DNA of 64,000 nt, taken from Liolophura sinensis. Taxonomy: Eukaryota > Mollusca > Polyplacophora > Chitonida > Chitonidae. The stretch covers positions 558,001 through 622,000 of the forward strand of contig NC_088302.1 in the NCBI RefSeq assembly GCF_032854445.1, given 5' to 3'. Shown piece after piece: positions 27,201 through 36,926 of the stretch. The notes beneath the pieces were generated by a model that made no database searches, was not told the origin of the DNA, and saw only the letters and a list, made by a program, of their open reading frames with translations. Within the stretch, counting starts at the first letter, position 1. Each line of letters opens with the position of its first letter. The position numbers were made by a program, and so were the translations under genes.

Positions 27201-30200
27201 TGTCCCTGTACTGTGACATTTTGGTATGCTCTAATCAGGTGTCTGTCCTGATGCCTCGGTAAGGCAGCATTTACAGAACAGTACAAGGTCTGGGGTGTCC
27301 CTGAACTCTCACCTTTTGCTGTGTGCTAATCAGGTGTGTGTCCTGATGCTTCAGTGAGGCAGCATTTACAGAACAGCACAAAGTCTGAGATGTTCCTGTA
27401 CTGTCATCTTTTGGAGTCTGCTTATCAGATGTCTGTCCTGATGCGTCAGTATGGCAGTATGGAGTTGTAAGCTGTGGATTGATCTGATATATTCATCAGT
27501 TAGATACATGAATCTTCAGTTAGATACATGAATCTTCAGTTAGATACATGAATCTTCAGTTAGATACAGGGGTCTTCAGTTAGACAAACGAGTCTTCAGT
27601 TAGATACATGAGTCATCAGTTAGATACATGAGTCATCAGTTAGATACATGAGTCTTCAGTTAGATATATGAGTCTTCATTTAGATACAGGAGTCATCAGT
27701 TAAATACATGAGTTCAGTTAAATACAGGAGTCTTCAGTTAGATACATGAGTCTTCAGTTAGATACAGGAGTCATCAGTTAGATACATGAGTCTTCAGTTA
27801 GACACACGAGTCTTCATTTAGATATAGGAGTCATCAGTTAGATACATGAGTTCAGTTAGATACATGAGTCTTCAGTTAGATACACGAGTCTTCAGTTAGA
27901 TACAGGAGTCTTCACTTAGATACAGTAGTCTTCAGTTAGATACAGGAGTTTTCAGTTAGATACAGGAGTTTTTAGTTAGACACAGGAGTCTTCAGTTAGA
28001 TACAGGAGTCTTCAGTTAGATACAGGAGTTTTCAGTTAGATACAGGAGTCTTCAGTTAGATACATGAGTTTTCAGTTAGATACAGGAGTCTTCAGTTAGA
28101 TACAGGAGTCTTCAGTTAGATACAGGAGTCTTCAGTTAGATACAGGAGTCTTCAGTTAGATACAGGAGTTTTCAGTTAGATACAGGAGTTCAGTTAGATA
28201 CAGGAGTCTTCAGTTAGATACAAGAGTTTTCAGTTAGATACAGGAGTTTTTAGTTAGACACAGGAGTTTTCAGTTAGATACAGGAGTTTTCAGTTAGATA
28301 CAGGAGTCTTCAGTTAGATACATGAGTTCAGTTAGATACATGAGTTTTCAGTTAGATACAGGAGTTTTCAGTTAGATACAGAAGTCTTCAGTTAGACATA
28401 TGAATCAACAAGCATGAACATAGTTCAGTAATACCTTTTGTCATGTTTCAGATACCTTCAGAAAGAATTTCTCTCATTCACCACTTTAAGAAGCTGCTTG
28501 CTGATGAATGGGTAAGGACTGACTGCTTGTTTACAGATGTAGGGATTTCATTTTCTGTCCACCATGCACTGTTTTTAACTTTCCTTTACAGTTTTGAATC
28601 GCAGATCCTATCATTTTTTTAACAGCTGTATCCAAGTTTCCCATTCTCTTGTGAACCCAAAGTTCAGAATCTATTGACATAAAACTTGGAATTTTTTAAT
28701 GAAAACATAAGGACTTATGTTTGACTTGAAGAAATTGTCAATGTCTGAGTAGATTGGGGCATGATCACTGACGCTGGCCTGCCTAGGGATGTAAGAGGAG
28801 AGAGGTTAGAATATTAAGTTGTTTGTACCAGAACACAGCTTCACTTTTTATTGTCAGTCTGTGAGCCAATCTGATTGACCACTCAAAATCCTGGCTCACT
28901 AGTTCCCTACACCTTAGTATGTATAGGTACTAAGCGAAGCAATCTGGTTAAATCCTATTTATGAATTCTGTCCATGTCCCCTGGCATACAATACATGGGC
29001 TTACCACAAGGAATGTCCTACTGTAATGTCCCCTGGCATACAATACATGGGCTTACCACAAGGAATGTCCTACTGTAATGTCCCCTGGCATACAATACAT
29101 GGGCTTACCACAAGGAATGTCCTACTGTAATGTCCCCTGGCATACAATACATGGGCTTACCACAAGGAATGTCCTACTGTAATGTCCCCTGGCATACAAT
29201 ACATGGGCTTACCACAAGGAATGTCCTACTGTAATGTCCCCTGGCATACAATACATGGGCTTACCACAAGGAATGTCCTACTGTAATGTCCAGTGCACAC
29301 AATACATGGGCTTACCACAAGGAATGTCCTACTGTAATGTCCCCTGGCATACAATACATGGGCTTGCCGCAAGGAATGTCCTACTGTAATGTCCAGTGCA
29401 TACAATACATGGGCTTACCACAAGGAATGTCCTACTGTAATGTCCCCTGGCATACAATACATGGGCTTACCATAAGGAATGTCCTACTGTAATGTCCCCT
29501 GGCATACAATACATGGGCTTACCACAAGGAATGTCCTACTGTAATGTCCAGTGCATACAATACATGGGCTTACCACAAGGAATGTCCTACTGTAATGTCC
29601 AGTGCACACAATACATGGGCTTACCACAAGGAATGTCCTACTGTAATGTCCAGTGCACACAATACATGGGCTTACCACAAGGAATGTCCTACTGTAATGT
29701 CCAGTGCATACAATACATGGGCTTACCACAAGGAATGTCCTACTGTAATGTCCAGTGCACACTACTGTATAATGTGAATACCATTTCTTTTGTTCACCAC
29801 AGAGCAATGGCTGTATTATCGCCAGTGTAGATACATTTGCCTTCAAACCTCAGCACCGGGGGCATTGTACTCCTGTAGCTCTTCTGGGAAAGGAGGTGAG
29901 AAATGTCTCATTTACAGCTTACTATATACCCTTACGATATACCCTAATTCCTCAACTTTCTGTGCATTTATGCACATTTCAAAGTTGATTTTGGAGACAA
30001 AACATTGGTTGGATTGGCCATTTTCAGGGTTTTACAAAATTTGTAATGTTATCAGTCTAAACAAAATAATGCCTTCAGAATATACCTGAAAAACACCTTG
30101 CACGCATGCAAAAATGTTGAAGAATTGTAGTAAACCCATCCATGTCTTCACATGTAATTCGCACCCATCCATCTTACATGTTTGAGAGTAAACGTTTTGT

Positions 30201-33200
30201 CATCCAAGACATTCCAAGATTCACAGTTGCTTAATTTACTTTTGTGTACCTTGCTGAAGTTTTTGACCCTTTGGTCACTGCCATCACACATCAGGACTTA
30301 GGGTATGCGCTTGAGTCAAGGGAGATAACTGTGTGAATGTTTGCTGTTAGCCTACCATGTTCTGTGTTACTGCACTCGTGAGACTGGCAAGTGTTGTAGG
30401 GAGGGGGGCAGGGACTAGTGCAGAAAAATAGTGTTGCCTGATGCAAAGAAATGTGATGAAAGATGATTTAACGCAACACATTTTTTGTTATTCAGGGTTT
30501 TGAGTTGTTTGATCCATTCATCCCAGTGAAAGTTGACACATACAGTGAGAAAGAAATTTATAGTGCACTGGAGTACTTTGCTGACCGCCATTGGATACAG
30601 CATCCTGCAGGTAGGTCGGACTTCACAACCTGACAACCTCACTCTCCCTCACAACCTCACTCTGGTACAGCATCCCAAAGGTAGGTCAGACTTCACTCTC
30701 CCTCAAAACCTCACTCTAGTACAGCATCCCGAAGGTAGGTCAGACTTTACTCTGTCTCACAACCTCACTCTCCCTCACAACCTCACTCTGATACAGCATC
30801 CCGAAGGTAGGTCAGACTTCACTCTCCTTCAAAACCTCACTCTGGTACAGCATCCCGAAGGTAGGTCAGACTTCACTCTCCCTCAAAACCTCACTCTAGT
30901 ACAGCATCCCGAAGGTAGGTCAGACTTCACTCTGTTTCACAACCTCACTCTGGTACAGCATCCCGAAGGTAGGTCAGACTTCACTCTCCTTCAAAACCTC
31001 ACTCTGGTACAGCATCCCGAAGGTAGGTCAGACTTCACTCTCCCTCAAAACCTCACTCTAGTACAGCATCCCGAAGGTAGGTCAGACTTCACTCTGTTTC
31101 ACAACCTCACTCTCCCTCACAACCTCACTCTGATACAGCATCCCAAAAGTAGGTCAGACTTCACTCTCCCTCAAAACCTCACTCTGGTACAGCATCCCGA
31201 AGGTAGGTCAGACTTCACTCTGTCTCACAACCTCACTGTCCCTCACAACTTCACTTCGGTACAGCATCCCGAAGGTAGATCAGACTTCACTCTCCCTCAA
31301 AATGTCACTCTGGTACAGTAAAGTCATGCCTTATGTCTGGACATAACGATTTTCTTTTAGCTAGAAACAGGGCCCATTGTCACAGTGAGGTGGACAACAT
31401 TTTTTTTAGCGTAAGTTTGTCGTATGATATTTTGTACGTCACTATTACCGCACCATTGTCCTATATGTGCGATTATCATGTTTGTGAAACTAGGCCACGA
31501 AAAGGTCAGGTTCCCAATTTACCACTAAAGGTCGGAAATCCTGTAATTAAAGTAGAACTCCAGTCCTGGGCCTGATTTTCCTGAATCAATTCTGACCGTT
31601 TAAAATGTAGAAAATGGAGGGAAAACGGCAGAATTTGGTGATCAACCATCAAAAAATGTACTCAACCACGACAGAGTCACCATTGATCTTGTGCGGTGAC
31701 AGCGGTACATTGGCTGCAGGCATCTGAGGCTTCCCTATGTGTACAACAGGAGATAATCGTTATAGTTTTACAGCTTACGTTATGTGAGCCAAGATCAGTC
31801 ATCATATCGCCCAGTCGCTATGATGTCCACGCTTTTCTAAAATCTATTACGACTCAGGTATCTTATCTTATATATCAGCCTATCTTTCAAAATATTTGTT
31901 GTAAAACTGTTTTACTTCTATGATTTTCAGGGTGCTAATTTAGAGGTGTACACATAGGGGTAATTATAGATTAAGTCGTACCATGGTTTCAGGAAAAGCA
32001 CGTAATGGGTAGGCCTAATGCATACAGAACTTGTTCATATATAATTCATGATGTCACCAGGCCAGAAATCTGCAGTTGACAAGATAGGCACAAGGTCCAA
32101 CTTTAATGGGTTTTTCTAAGTGGAACTACATGGATTTAACATAATTTTTTTTAAATGTAGTTTACAGACTAACAAAGCAAAAAAATATTGTCTCAGGAAC
32201 ATTTAGTGTGAAAATAAAGCCCGTGGGGAGTTAGTCTTGACTGAGGCATATCACACTTGATTCCTTGTTTCACATCACACTTGATTCCTTGTTTCACATC
32301 ACTGCCGAGATGTCATTTGAACAATTGCCACATAACTCAATATTTCAATGCCAGATATTGTCATAAAAAGATGCAATTATGAAAAAATCTGGCCAAAATA
32401 AGGAAAAGGAAAATTTTTTCACTTCCCGAATCATTTTTTCAAATGTTTGGGGAATTGTGCGAGGAAACAAGGAATCAGATGTCATTGGCCTAATATGAAA
32501 CAATGAATCAAATGCCTGTTGTGTTGAGCATGGTGAATTATGCAGCTTAGGAATACAGGAAGTGTGAGAGGAAACAAGGAATCAAATGTCATTGGCCTGA
32601 TGTGTTGAGCATGGTGAATTATGCAGCTTAGCAATACAGGAAGTGTGAGAGGAAACAAGGAATCAAATGTCATTGGCCTGATGTGTTGAGCATGGTGAAT
32701 TATGCAGCTTAGGAATACAGGAAGCGTGAGGGTAAACAAGGTATCAGATGTCATTGGCCTGATGTGTTGAGCACGGTGAATTATGCAGCTTAGGAATAAA
32801 GGAAGTGAGGGTAAACAAGGAATCAAATGTCATTGGCCTGATGTGTTGAACATGGTGAATTATGCAGCTTAGGAATACAGGAAGCATGAGGGTAAACAAG
32901 GTATCAGATGTCATTGGCCTGATGTGTTGAGCATGGTGAATTATGCAGCTTAGCAATACAGGAAGTGTGAGGGTAAACAAGGAATCAGATGTCATTGGCC
33001 TGATGTGTTGAGCATGGTGAATTATGCAGTTTAGGAATACAGGAATTGTGAGAGGAAACAAGGAATCAAATGTCATTGGCCTGATGTGTTGAGCATGGTG
33101 AATTATGCAGTTTAGGAATACAGGAATTGTGAGAGGAAACAAGGAATCAAATGTCATTGGCCTGATGTGTTGAGCATGGTGAATTATGCAGCTTAGGAAT

Positions 33201-33958
33201 ACAGGAAGTGTGAGGGTAAACAAGGAATCAAATGTCATTGGCCTGATGTGTTGAGCATGGTGAATTATGCAGCTTAGGAATACAGGAAGTGTGAGGGTAA
33301 ACAAGGAATCAAATGTCATTGGCCTGATGTGTTGAGCATGGTGAATTATGTAGCTTAGGAATACAGAAAGTGTGAGAGGAAACAAGGAATCAAATGTCAT
33401 CGGCCTGATGTGTTGTGCATGGTGAATAATGCAGCTTAGGAATACAGGAAGTGTGAGGGTAAACAAGGAATCAAATGTCATTGGCCTGATGTGTTGAGCA
33501 TGGTGAAGGATACAGGAAATGTTAATAGGTACATTTGAAAAGCTGGGTGTTAAAGGCAAGCAGGAAGTGTACTTGACTATAATTAGTTATGGTGTGTATT
33601 TGCATCCAGAAATGTATTTTTGTGGGCCGACTTTATCTCAAGTGCAGCCTACAGCTGTATCTGTATGTGTAGGCCACACGTGTGACTTACAGCTGTACCT
33701 ACATGTGTGGCCTATAGCTGTACCCACACGTGTGGCTTACAGCTGTACCCACACGCGTGGTTTACAGCTGTACCTACACGTGTGGCTTACAGCTGTACCT
33801 AGATGTGTGGCCTACAGCTGTACCTACACGCGTGGCTTACAGGTGTCAGAAATGGTAATTGTTGATTTTCAGGTCACACAGAAGAAGGCCGCAAGGAATT
33901 AATTTACAAATCGGGATACAACCCCTACCTACTGGACAGAGCTGTGGCCCCCTTGTAG
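15239..33958 (+). CDS. DAP3: Mitochondrial small-subunit ribosomal protein mS29 (DAP3), 13 exons
   Basis: GTP-binding protein of the mitoribosomal small-subunit head, also linked to apoptosis. Exons: 15239-15302, 16119-16345, 16717-16818, 16995-17103, 21845-21937, 22939-23075, 24332-24406, 25279-25358, 26757-26835, 28452-28511, 29803-29895, 30496-30610, 33873-33958. All junctions are GT/AG, phases match, and the sum is 1,320 nt: 439 residues against 398 in human. The N-terminus is Arg-rich without acids after residue 2 (RVVRHLPRF), fitting mitochondrial import. ENDP sits at the end of exon 2. Exon 4 reads ETCLMVRKPALEVLDML. The P-loop YGERGTGKT spans residues 168-176 across the exon 4/5 junction. 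A Walker-B-like LMVAIDG is in exon 9 (residues 299-305). Exon 12 has GFELFDPFIPV, and the last exon starts with HTEEGRKELIY. The extra length is mainly in exon 2, which is poorly conserved. The ATG at 15,239 is chosen because exon 1 splices in phase to exon 2. Six larger introns are filled by tandem arrays. Confidence 0.95.
15484..15735 (-). repeat. SINE, minus strand, near full length
   Basis: Reads as the reverse complement of the family: tail (GGTGTTTTACGTCGTACTCA), core with CAGGTTGCAGACAGACTTTC, then the tRNA-like head (CTTGAACTCACAGCGATCGC is the B-box side, TTAACCACTAGGGC the A-box side). It lies in DAP3 intron 1. It is diverged from the other copies, so it is an old insertion. Confidence 0.85.
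16594..16636 (+). repeat. Degenerate SINE tail fragment
   Basis: The phrase AATTGTTGTATGAGTATAGC followed by ATTAAACCCCAG resembles the SINE tail at 4,037-4,092. The fragment is very short and lies in DAP3 intron 2. Confidence 0.35.
17160..21672. repeat. 4.5-kb minisatellite, 27-bp unit, in DAP3 intron 4
   Basis: About 160 units of a 27-bp repeat whose core is CATCACACTGTGGATG, usually followed by TACTGTGTCTG. Variants of 24 and 36 bp occur, for example units with a doubled TACTGTG. Longer blocks of identical variant order recur, such as 18,4xx versus 18,7xx and 19,6xx versus 20,6xx, showing segmental re-duplication. It occupies nearly all of the 4.74-kb intron. Because the period is divisible by three and stops are rare, it creates open frames of up to 460 codons on both strands. 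These are not genes. Confidence 0.97.
21979..22585. repeat. Minisatellite, 48-bp unit, in DAP3 intron 5
   Basis: Units carry GAGGTCACATGTTCCAGATG then TGAGGTTTTCAGGAGGTCAG, period 48 bp, about nine copies. A SINE relic at 22,083-22,266 splits the array into a short left and a longer right part. Each unit contains TTTTCAG, an acceptor-like string. Confidence 0.9.
22083..22266 (+). repeat. SINE relic inserted in the 48-bp array
   Basis: The head remnant CAATGACCCAGGGCCTCTCA and B-box side GAGTTCAAGTCCAGC are followed by a core with CAACTTGCGAATGGTC and a shortened tail GTTGTATAAGTGAAATTGAA. It is more diverged than the copy at 26,122. Confidence 0.8.
22671..22700. repeat. TA-rich microsatellite
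   Basis: A perfect alternation of TA with one CA step, in DAP3 intron 5. Simple repeat with no other signal. Confidence 0.9.
23400..23945. repeat. Minisatellite, 33-bp unit, in DAP3 intron 6
   Basis: About 16 units with TCTTGTGGACTCATTGTTGT then GTTGTACAGTCTG. The unit shares TTGTGGAC with the 3' end of exon 7 (GTTGTGGACCAT), so it may descend from the exon edge. The array merges into the 128-bp repeats that carry whole exon copies. Confidence 0.93.
23920..24406 (+). repeat. Four tandem 128-bp copies, each with DAP3 exon 7 and its acceptor
   Basis: The exon 7 start (after TATGTTTACAG) occurs at 23,948, 24,076, 24,204 and 24,332, exactly 128 bp apart, with near-identical exon sequence. Only the last copy ends in GACCAT followed by GTGAGT, a true donor. 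The first three run on from GTGGAC into TCATTGTTGTG, a repeat-type sequence without a donor. Since 128 is not divisible by three, reading through would break the frame. The last copy is therefore taken as the coding exon. Confidence 0.95.
25478..26508. repeat. Minisatellite, 20-bp unit, in DAP3 intron 8
   Basis: Roughly 35 units of CATTAAGCTGTACCCATCTT with T/C variants. A full-length SINE splits the array at 26,122-26,396. Confidence 0.95.
26122..26396 (+). repeat. Full-length tRNA-derived SINE
   Basis: The head carries an A-box-like GTGGCTCAGTCGGTTAGC and B-box side GAGTTCAAGTCC. The core includes CAACCTGCGGATGGTCCTGG, and the tail GAGTACGGCGTAAAACACCA ends in about 24 A. It is flanked by TCATTAAGCTATA on both sides (26,109-26,121 and 26,397-26,409). 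The host array contains that motif anyway, so the target duplication is suggestive only. The shared core fits the MetaSINE superfamily described in many animals; this assignment is from memory. Confidence 0.93.
27175..27440. repeat. Three tandem copies of a 93-96 bp unit
   Basis: ACAGAACAGTAC-type starts at about 27,178, 27,271 and 27,367, each followed by GTCTG, a CCTGTACTGTCA-like stretch and TCAGGTGTCTGTCCTGATGC. The copies are diverged. They lie in DAP3 intron 9 just before the 20-bp array. Confidence 0.8.
27490..28400. repeat. Minisatellite, 20-bp unit, in DAP3 intron 9
   Basis: About 45 units of CTTCAGTTAGATACAGGAGT with ATG/AGG and CTT/TTT variants and some units shortened to GTTCAGTTAGATACA. 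It ends about 50 bp before the exon 10 acceptor. Confidence 0.96.
28975..29765. repeat. Minisatellite, 52-bp unit, in DAP3 intron 10
   Basis: About 15 units with ACAATACATGGGCTTACCAC and AAGGAATGTCCTACTGTAAT. Two subtypes differ by TCCCCTGGCATAC versus TCCAGTGCATAC or TCCAGTGCACAC. The first type fills the left half and the second dominates the right half. It ends about 37 bp before the exon 11 acceptor. Confidence 0.96.
30590..31320 (+). repeat. 54-bp array seeded by the DAP3 exon 12 donor
   Basis: Exon 12 ends TACAGCATCCTGCAG, then the donor GTAGGT. About 12 units downstream repeat TACAGCATCCCGAAG plus GTAGGTCAGACTTCACTC, so each unit holds the exon edge and a donor copy. Some units gain 18 bp (CTCCCTCACAACCTCACT type). 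The period is divisible by three, and the frame of exon 12 stays open through the array to 31,321. Confidence 0.95.
32487..33520. repeat. Minisatellite, 81-bp unit, in DAP3 intron 12
   Basis: About 13 units with ATGTCATTGGCCTGATGTGT, then GAGCATGGTGAATTATGCAG and GGAATACAGGAAGTGTGAG. The long minus-strand open frames come from the period being divisible by three. Confidence 0.95.
33640..33845. repeat. Minisatellite, 25-bp unit, before DAP3 exon 13
   Basis: About eight units of GGCTTACAGCTGTACCTACA plus CGTGT. It ends about 28 bp before the exon 13 acceptor. Confidence 0.92.
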
Positions 33959-34595
33959 TGTCTGGTACAACATACAACCCCTACCTACAGGGCAGAGCTG
34001 TGCCCCCCCCCCCCCCTTGTAGTGCCTGGTACAACATACAATCTCTACCTACTGGGCAGAACTGTGCCCCATTTGTAGTGTCTGGTACAAGATACAACCC
34101 CTACCTACTTGTCAGAGCTGTGGCCCCTCTTGTAGTGCCTGGTACAAGACACAACCCCTACCTACAGGGCACAGTTGTAGACCGCTTGTAGTGTTTGGTA
34201 CAAGATACAACCCCTACTTTCTGGCCAGAGCTGTGGCCCCCTTGTAGTGTCTGGTACAAGACACAACCCCTACCTACAGGGCACAGCTGTAGCCCGCTTG
34301 TAGTGTTTGGTACAAGATACAACCCCTACCTTCTGGCCAGAGCTGTGGCCCCCTTGTAGTGTCTGGTACAAGACACAACCCCTACCTACAGGGCACAGCT
34401 GTAGCCCGCTTGTAGTATTTGGTACAAGATACAACCCCTACCTTCTGGCCAGAGCTGTGGCCCCCTTGTAGTGTCTGGTACAAGACACAACCCCTACCTA
34501 CAGGGCACAGCTGTAGCCCGCTTGTAGTGTTTGGTACAAGATACAACCCCTACCTTCTGGCCAGAGCTGTGGCCCCCTTTTAGTGTTCGGTAGAT
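33913..34595 (+). repeat. 56-bp array made from the DAP3 C-terminal codons and stop
   Basis: The first unit is coding: it encodes the last dozen residues and the TAG at 33,956-33,958. About eleven further copies follow in the 3'UTR with the core ACAACCCCTACCTACTGG and GCCCCCTTGTAGTG. From about 34,090 two subtypes alternate (CCTTCTGGCCAGAGCTG versus CCTACAGGGCACAGCTG), making a 112-bp higher-order repeat. Confidence 0.93.
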
Positions 34596-34651
34596 TCAGT
34601 TTGAACGCATGTATTTGACCATGTACTTTGTGAAGTGTCTTCTAAAACATG

Positions 34652-34657
34652 AATAAA
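34652..34657 (+). terminator. AATAAA, candidate DAP3 polyadenylation signal
   Basis: AATAAA lies just after the 56-bp array, about 690 bases after the stop codon. If used, the mature 3'UTR would contain the whole array. No cleavage site is provable from sequence. Confidence 0.4.
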
Positions 34658-34699
34658 TGTCATTAAGATTTTGAACTCGCTCTGCTTTGTTAACACTTT

Positions 34700-34880
34700 T
34701 GGGTGGGGCTTGCAGCAGCTCAGCTATTAGCCCTTGACCATTGAGGTCACATGCTTGAATCCAACTCTGGCTCTTGACTGCAGCTGTATGGGTTGTCAGG
34801 TACCTCATGAAGATCATACGGTAGGCTTACTTTGGCTACTTTGTTTCTTCCATCCAATCCAACAAATAAAATTTGCGGTA
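34700..34880 (+). repeat. Possible old SINE
   Basis: A B-box-like CATGCTTGAATCCAACTCTG is preceded by a weak A-box-like region and followed by an unrelated-looking body ending near CAACAAATAAAATTTG. There is no clear match to the core of the other SINEs. This is a tentative call. Confidence 0.3.
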
Positions 34881-35097
34881 ATTTTAAAGTCTAGGATATG
34901 GGTACGTATTTCCTAAATCAGTCTCAATAACTTGTGATTTTTCACCAGTTCCCATATTGTAAAGGAAGAGCACACCTGTACGAGACACATGAATGCAAAA
35001 CTTCAGCTCAATACATCAGCTACTTAAACATCTACCTTAATATCTATTCTGATTCCCAAAAGGGAGTTGAAGGTCAGGGCATCAACATAATGTCATT

Positions 35098-35484
35098 GGG
35101 AAGTTTTGAGTTCGAACTCTTCTGGTAAAAAATGTCATGCAACTATTGCGGGATCATATTTGCTATAACATGGGTGTTGGAAAAAGGTTTCGCAAAAAGT
35201 TTTGCAAAAAGTTATTTAAAGTATAAAATTAAGAAAATTGAGGAGTTGAACTTTTGTGAACTTCAGAAGTTTCTAAAGCAAAGGGGTGTCATTTGTGCCC
35301 CTTGAACACGGTAAGACAAGTGATTGGTAAAGGAACACGGTCAGACAAGTGATTGGTAAAGGAACACGGTCAGACAAGTGATTGGTAAATTAATGTCTGC
35401 AAACATTGCCCAACATTTTTCACAACTTACAGGATCAGTGTTTTTACCTTCAAAAGCATTTTGAGTTTGAACTCAAAACTCCCC
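35098..35484. mobile_element. MITE-like element with terminal inverted repeats
   Basis: The left end GGGAAGTTTTGAGTTCGAAC and the reverse complement of the right end (GGGGAGTTTTGAGTTCAAAC) match, and both continue to GGTAAAA, giving imperfect inverted repeats of about 33-43 bp around a 0.39-kb element with no coding capacity. A 29-bp segment (AACACGGTCAGACAAGTGAT core) is tandemly tripled inside at about 35,309-35,395. A related copy at 50,788-51,345 shares internal phrases such as CTATAACATGG and TTTGTGAACTT. Confidence 0.65.
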
Positions 35485-35636
35485 TACTGCACAACCTCAG
35501 CTCAATACATGCAGTACTCCAACACACAAGAAGTAAAGTGATGAATTTTGTAATGTTATGGTAAATAACATAGGCACAGAATTTACATGAATGTAAGACC
35601 AGAATCCATCACCCTTAATTCATTTATTTCACTTAT

Positions 35637-35835
35637 TTATTTGACTGGTGCTTGTGTCACGCCGTAACTAAAAACATTTCACATTCACACCTGTATATGA
35701 CAACCAGGATTATGGTGAGATTTATTATTTACTGTTCAATTGGAGTTTTACACCATCCTCAGGAATATTTCACTAATGCGACGACAACCAGCATTATGGT
35801 GAGATTTATTATTTACTGTTCAATTGGAGTTTCAC
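35637..35835 (-). repeat. SINE tail relics, partly duplicated
   Basis: Two reverse-complement tail fragments occur, and the phrase ATTATGGTGAGATTTATTAT is present twice about 87 bp apart, followed both times by TTACTGTTCAATTGGAGTTT. This looks like a local tandem duplication of a truncated SINE. Confidence 0.6.
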
Positions 35836-36026
35836 TTATAATGAGTTTAGTTCACCACTCTTGACACAACAAAACATCATCAGACTTTGTTAGAATGTAT
35901 GTCTGCTTTTTTTTACCCGGACTGCAAACAGAATGACCAGACTGGATGAGATGGTATCATGAGTGACAGAATGTGGACTGGATACAGGCTATTTACATCA
36001 TCGTGCTAGTGCATTTAACTTGATAC

Positions 36027-36058
36027 TGGTCTGGTCTGGTCTGGTCTGGTCTGATCTG
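36027..36058. repeat. (GGTCT)n microsatellite
   Basis: Five perfect GGTCT units followed by a degenerate one. Confidence 0.9.
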
Positions 36059-36216
36059 GCTGCCTTCCGCCTTCAAATCCAATAAGTAAATATTATTGGT
36101 GATGAATGTGTCTGGTTTATTGTGAGCATGGTTCAATCTTAAAACACTACAGAAATGCCTCATTCTTAAAAGGTTGCATTAAAGGGGACACTAACAAATA
36201 ATCTGCATTCATGTGA

Positions 36217-36425
36217 ATGGCCAGCCACGATCACATGACATACCCAAATCTGCCTTTTGCCAGCCACGATCACAACACGCCCAAATCTGCCTTCTGCCAG
36301 CCACGATCACATGACATGCCCAAATCTGCCTTCTGCCAGCCACAATCACATCACATGACACGCCCAAATCTGCCTTCTGCCAGCCACGATCACATGACAC
36401 GCCCAAATCTGCCTTCTGCCAGAAT
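36217..36425. repeat. Minisatellite, 39-bp unit
   Basis: Five units of CCAAATCTGCCTTCTGCCAG plus CCACGATCACATGACACG, with small deletions in two units. Confidence 0.92.
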
Positions 36426-36474
36426 GTGGCTCATGTAAACTATCTTATAGAATCACTTGTACATGTATGGTGCA

Positions 36475-36745
36475 AATCCTTCTAGGGCCACAAATACTTT
36501 GCAAGTTCTCCTGGGAAATCAAATATGTTGCAAGTCCTTCTGGAACCACAAATATCTTGCAAGTCCTTCTGGAACCACAAACATCTTGCATGTCCTTCTG
36601 GAACGGCAAGTACATTGCACGTCCTTCTGGAACCACAAATATCTTGCAAGTCCTTCCAGAACTACAAATACATTGCCAGTCCTTCTGGAACCACAAACAC
36701 ATTGCAACTCCTTCTGGAACCACCAATATTCTTCTAGAACCACAG
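36475..36745. repeat. Minisatellite, 30-bp unit
   Basis: About nine units of GTCCTTCTGGAACCACAAAT plus ATCTTGCAA. It lies about 180 bp beyond the RPA2 stop codon in the direction of transcription and may fall in the 3'UTR. Confidence 0.92.
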
Positions 36746-36926
36746 ATATGTGTATATCTCTTCAGCTATGAACTATGAACGGTGTGGGTTAACAGAAAAA
36801 TTGGCAAGTTAACATTGAATTGTCAATGTTACACCCTGTACAGTGTGGACAAGAAATGGAGCTTCCAGAAGTGTGGACAATTTACAATAAAGAACAAAAC
36901 CAAAGATCCAGTGATCCACTAGCTGC

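Larger units (their letters stand above)
34660..36926. other. Convergent intergenic region between DAP3 and RPA2
   Basis: No gene recognised. It contains a possible SINE, a MITE-like element, SINE tail relics, a GGTCT microsatellite and two minisatellites, all listed separately. The 3' end of the RPA2 transcript must lie here, but no strong poly(A) signal close to its stop was found on the minus strand. Confidence 0.7.

Noticed and set aside
28975-29765. Regularly spaced repeats considered as a CRISPR array
   Set aside because: Units are contiguous without unique spacers, and the genome context is animal introns.
32744-33559. 271-codon minus-strand frame with a 27-residue period
   Set aside because: Product of the 81-bp array in DAP3 intron 12, antisense to the gene and without unique flanks.
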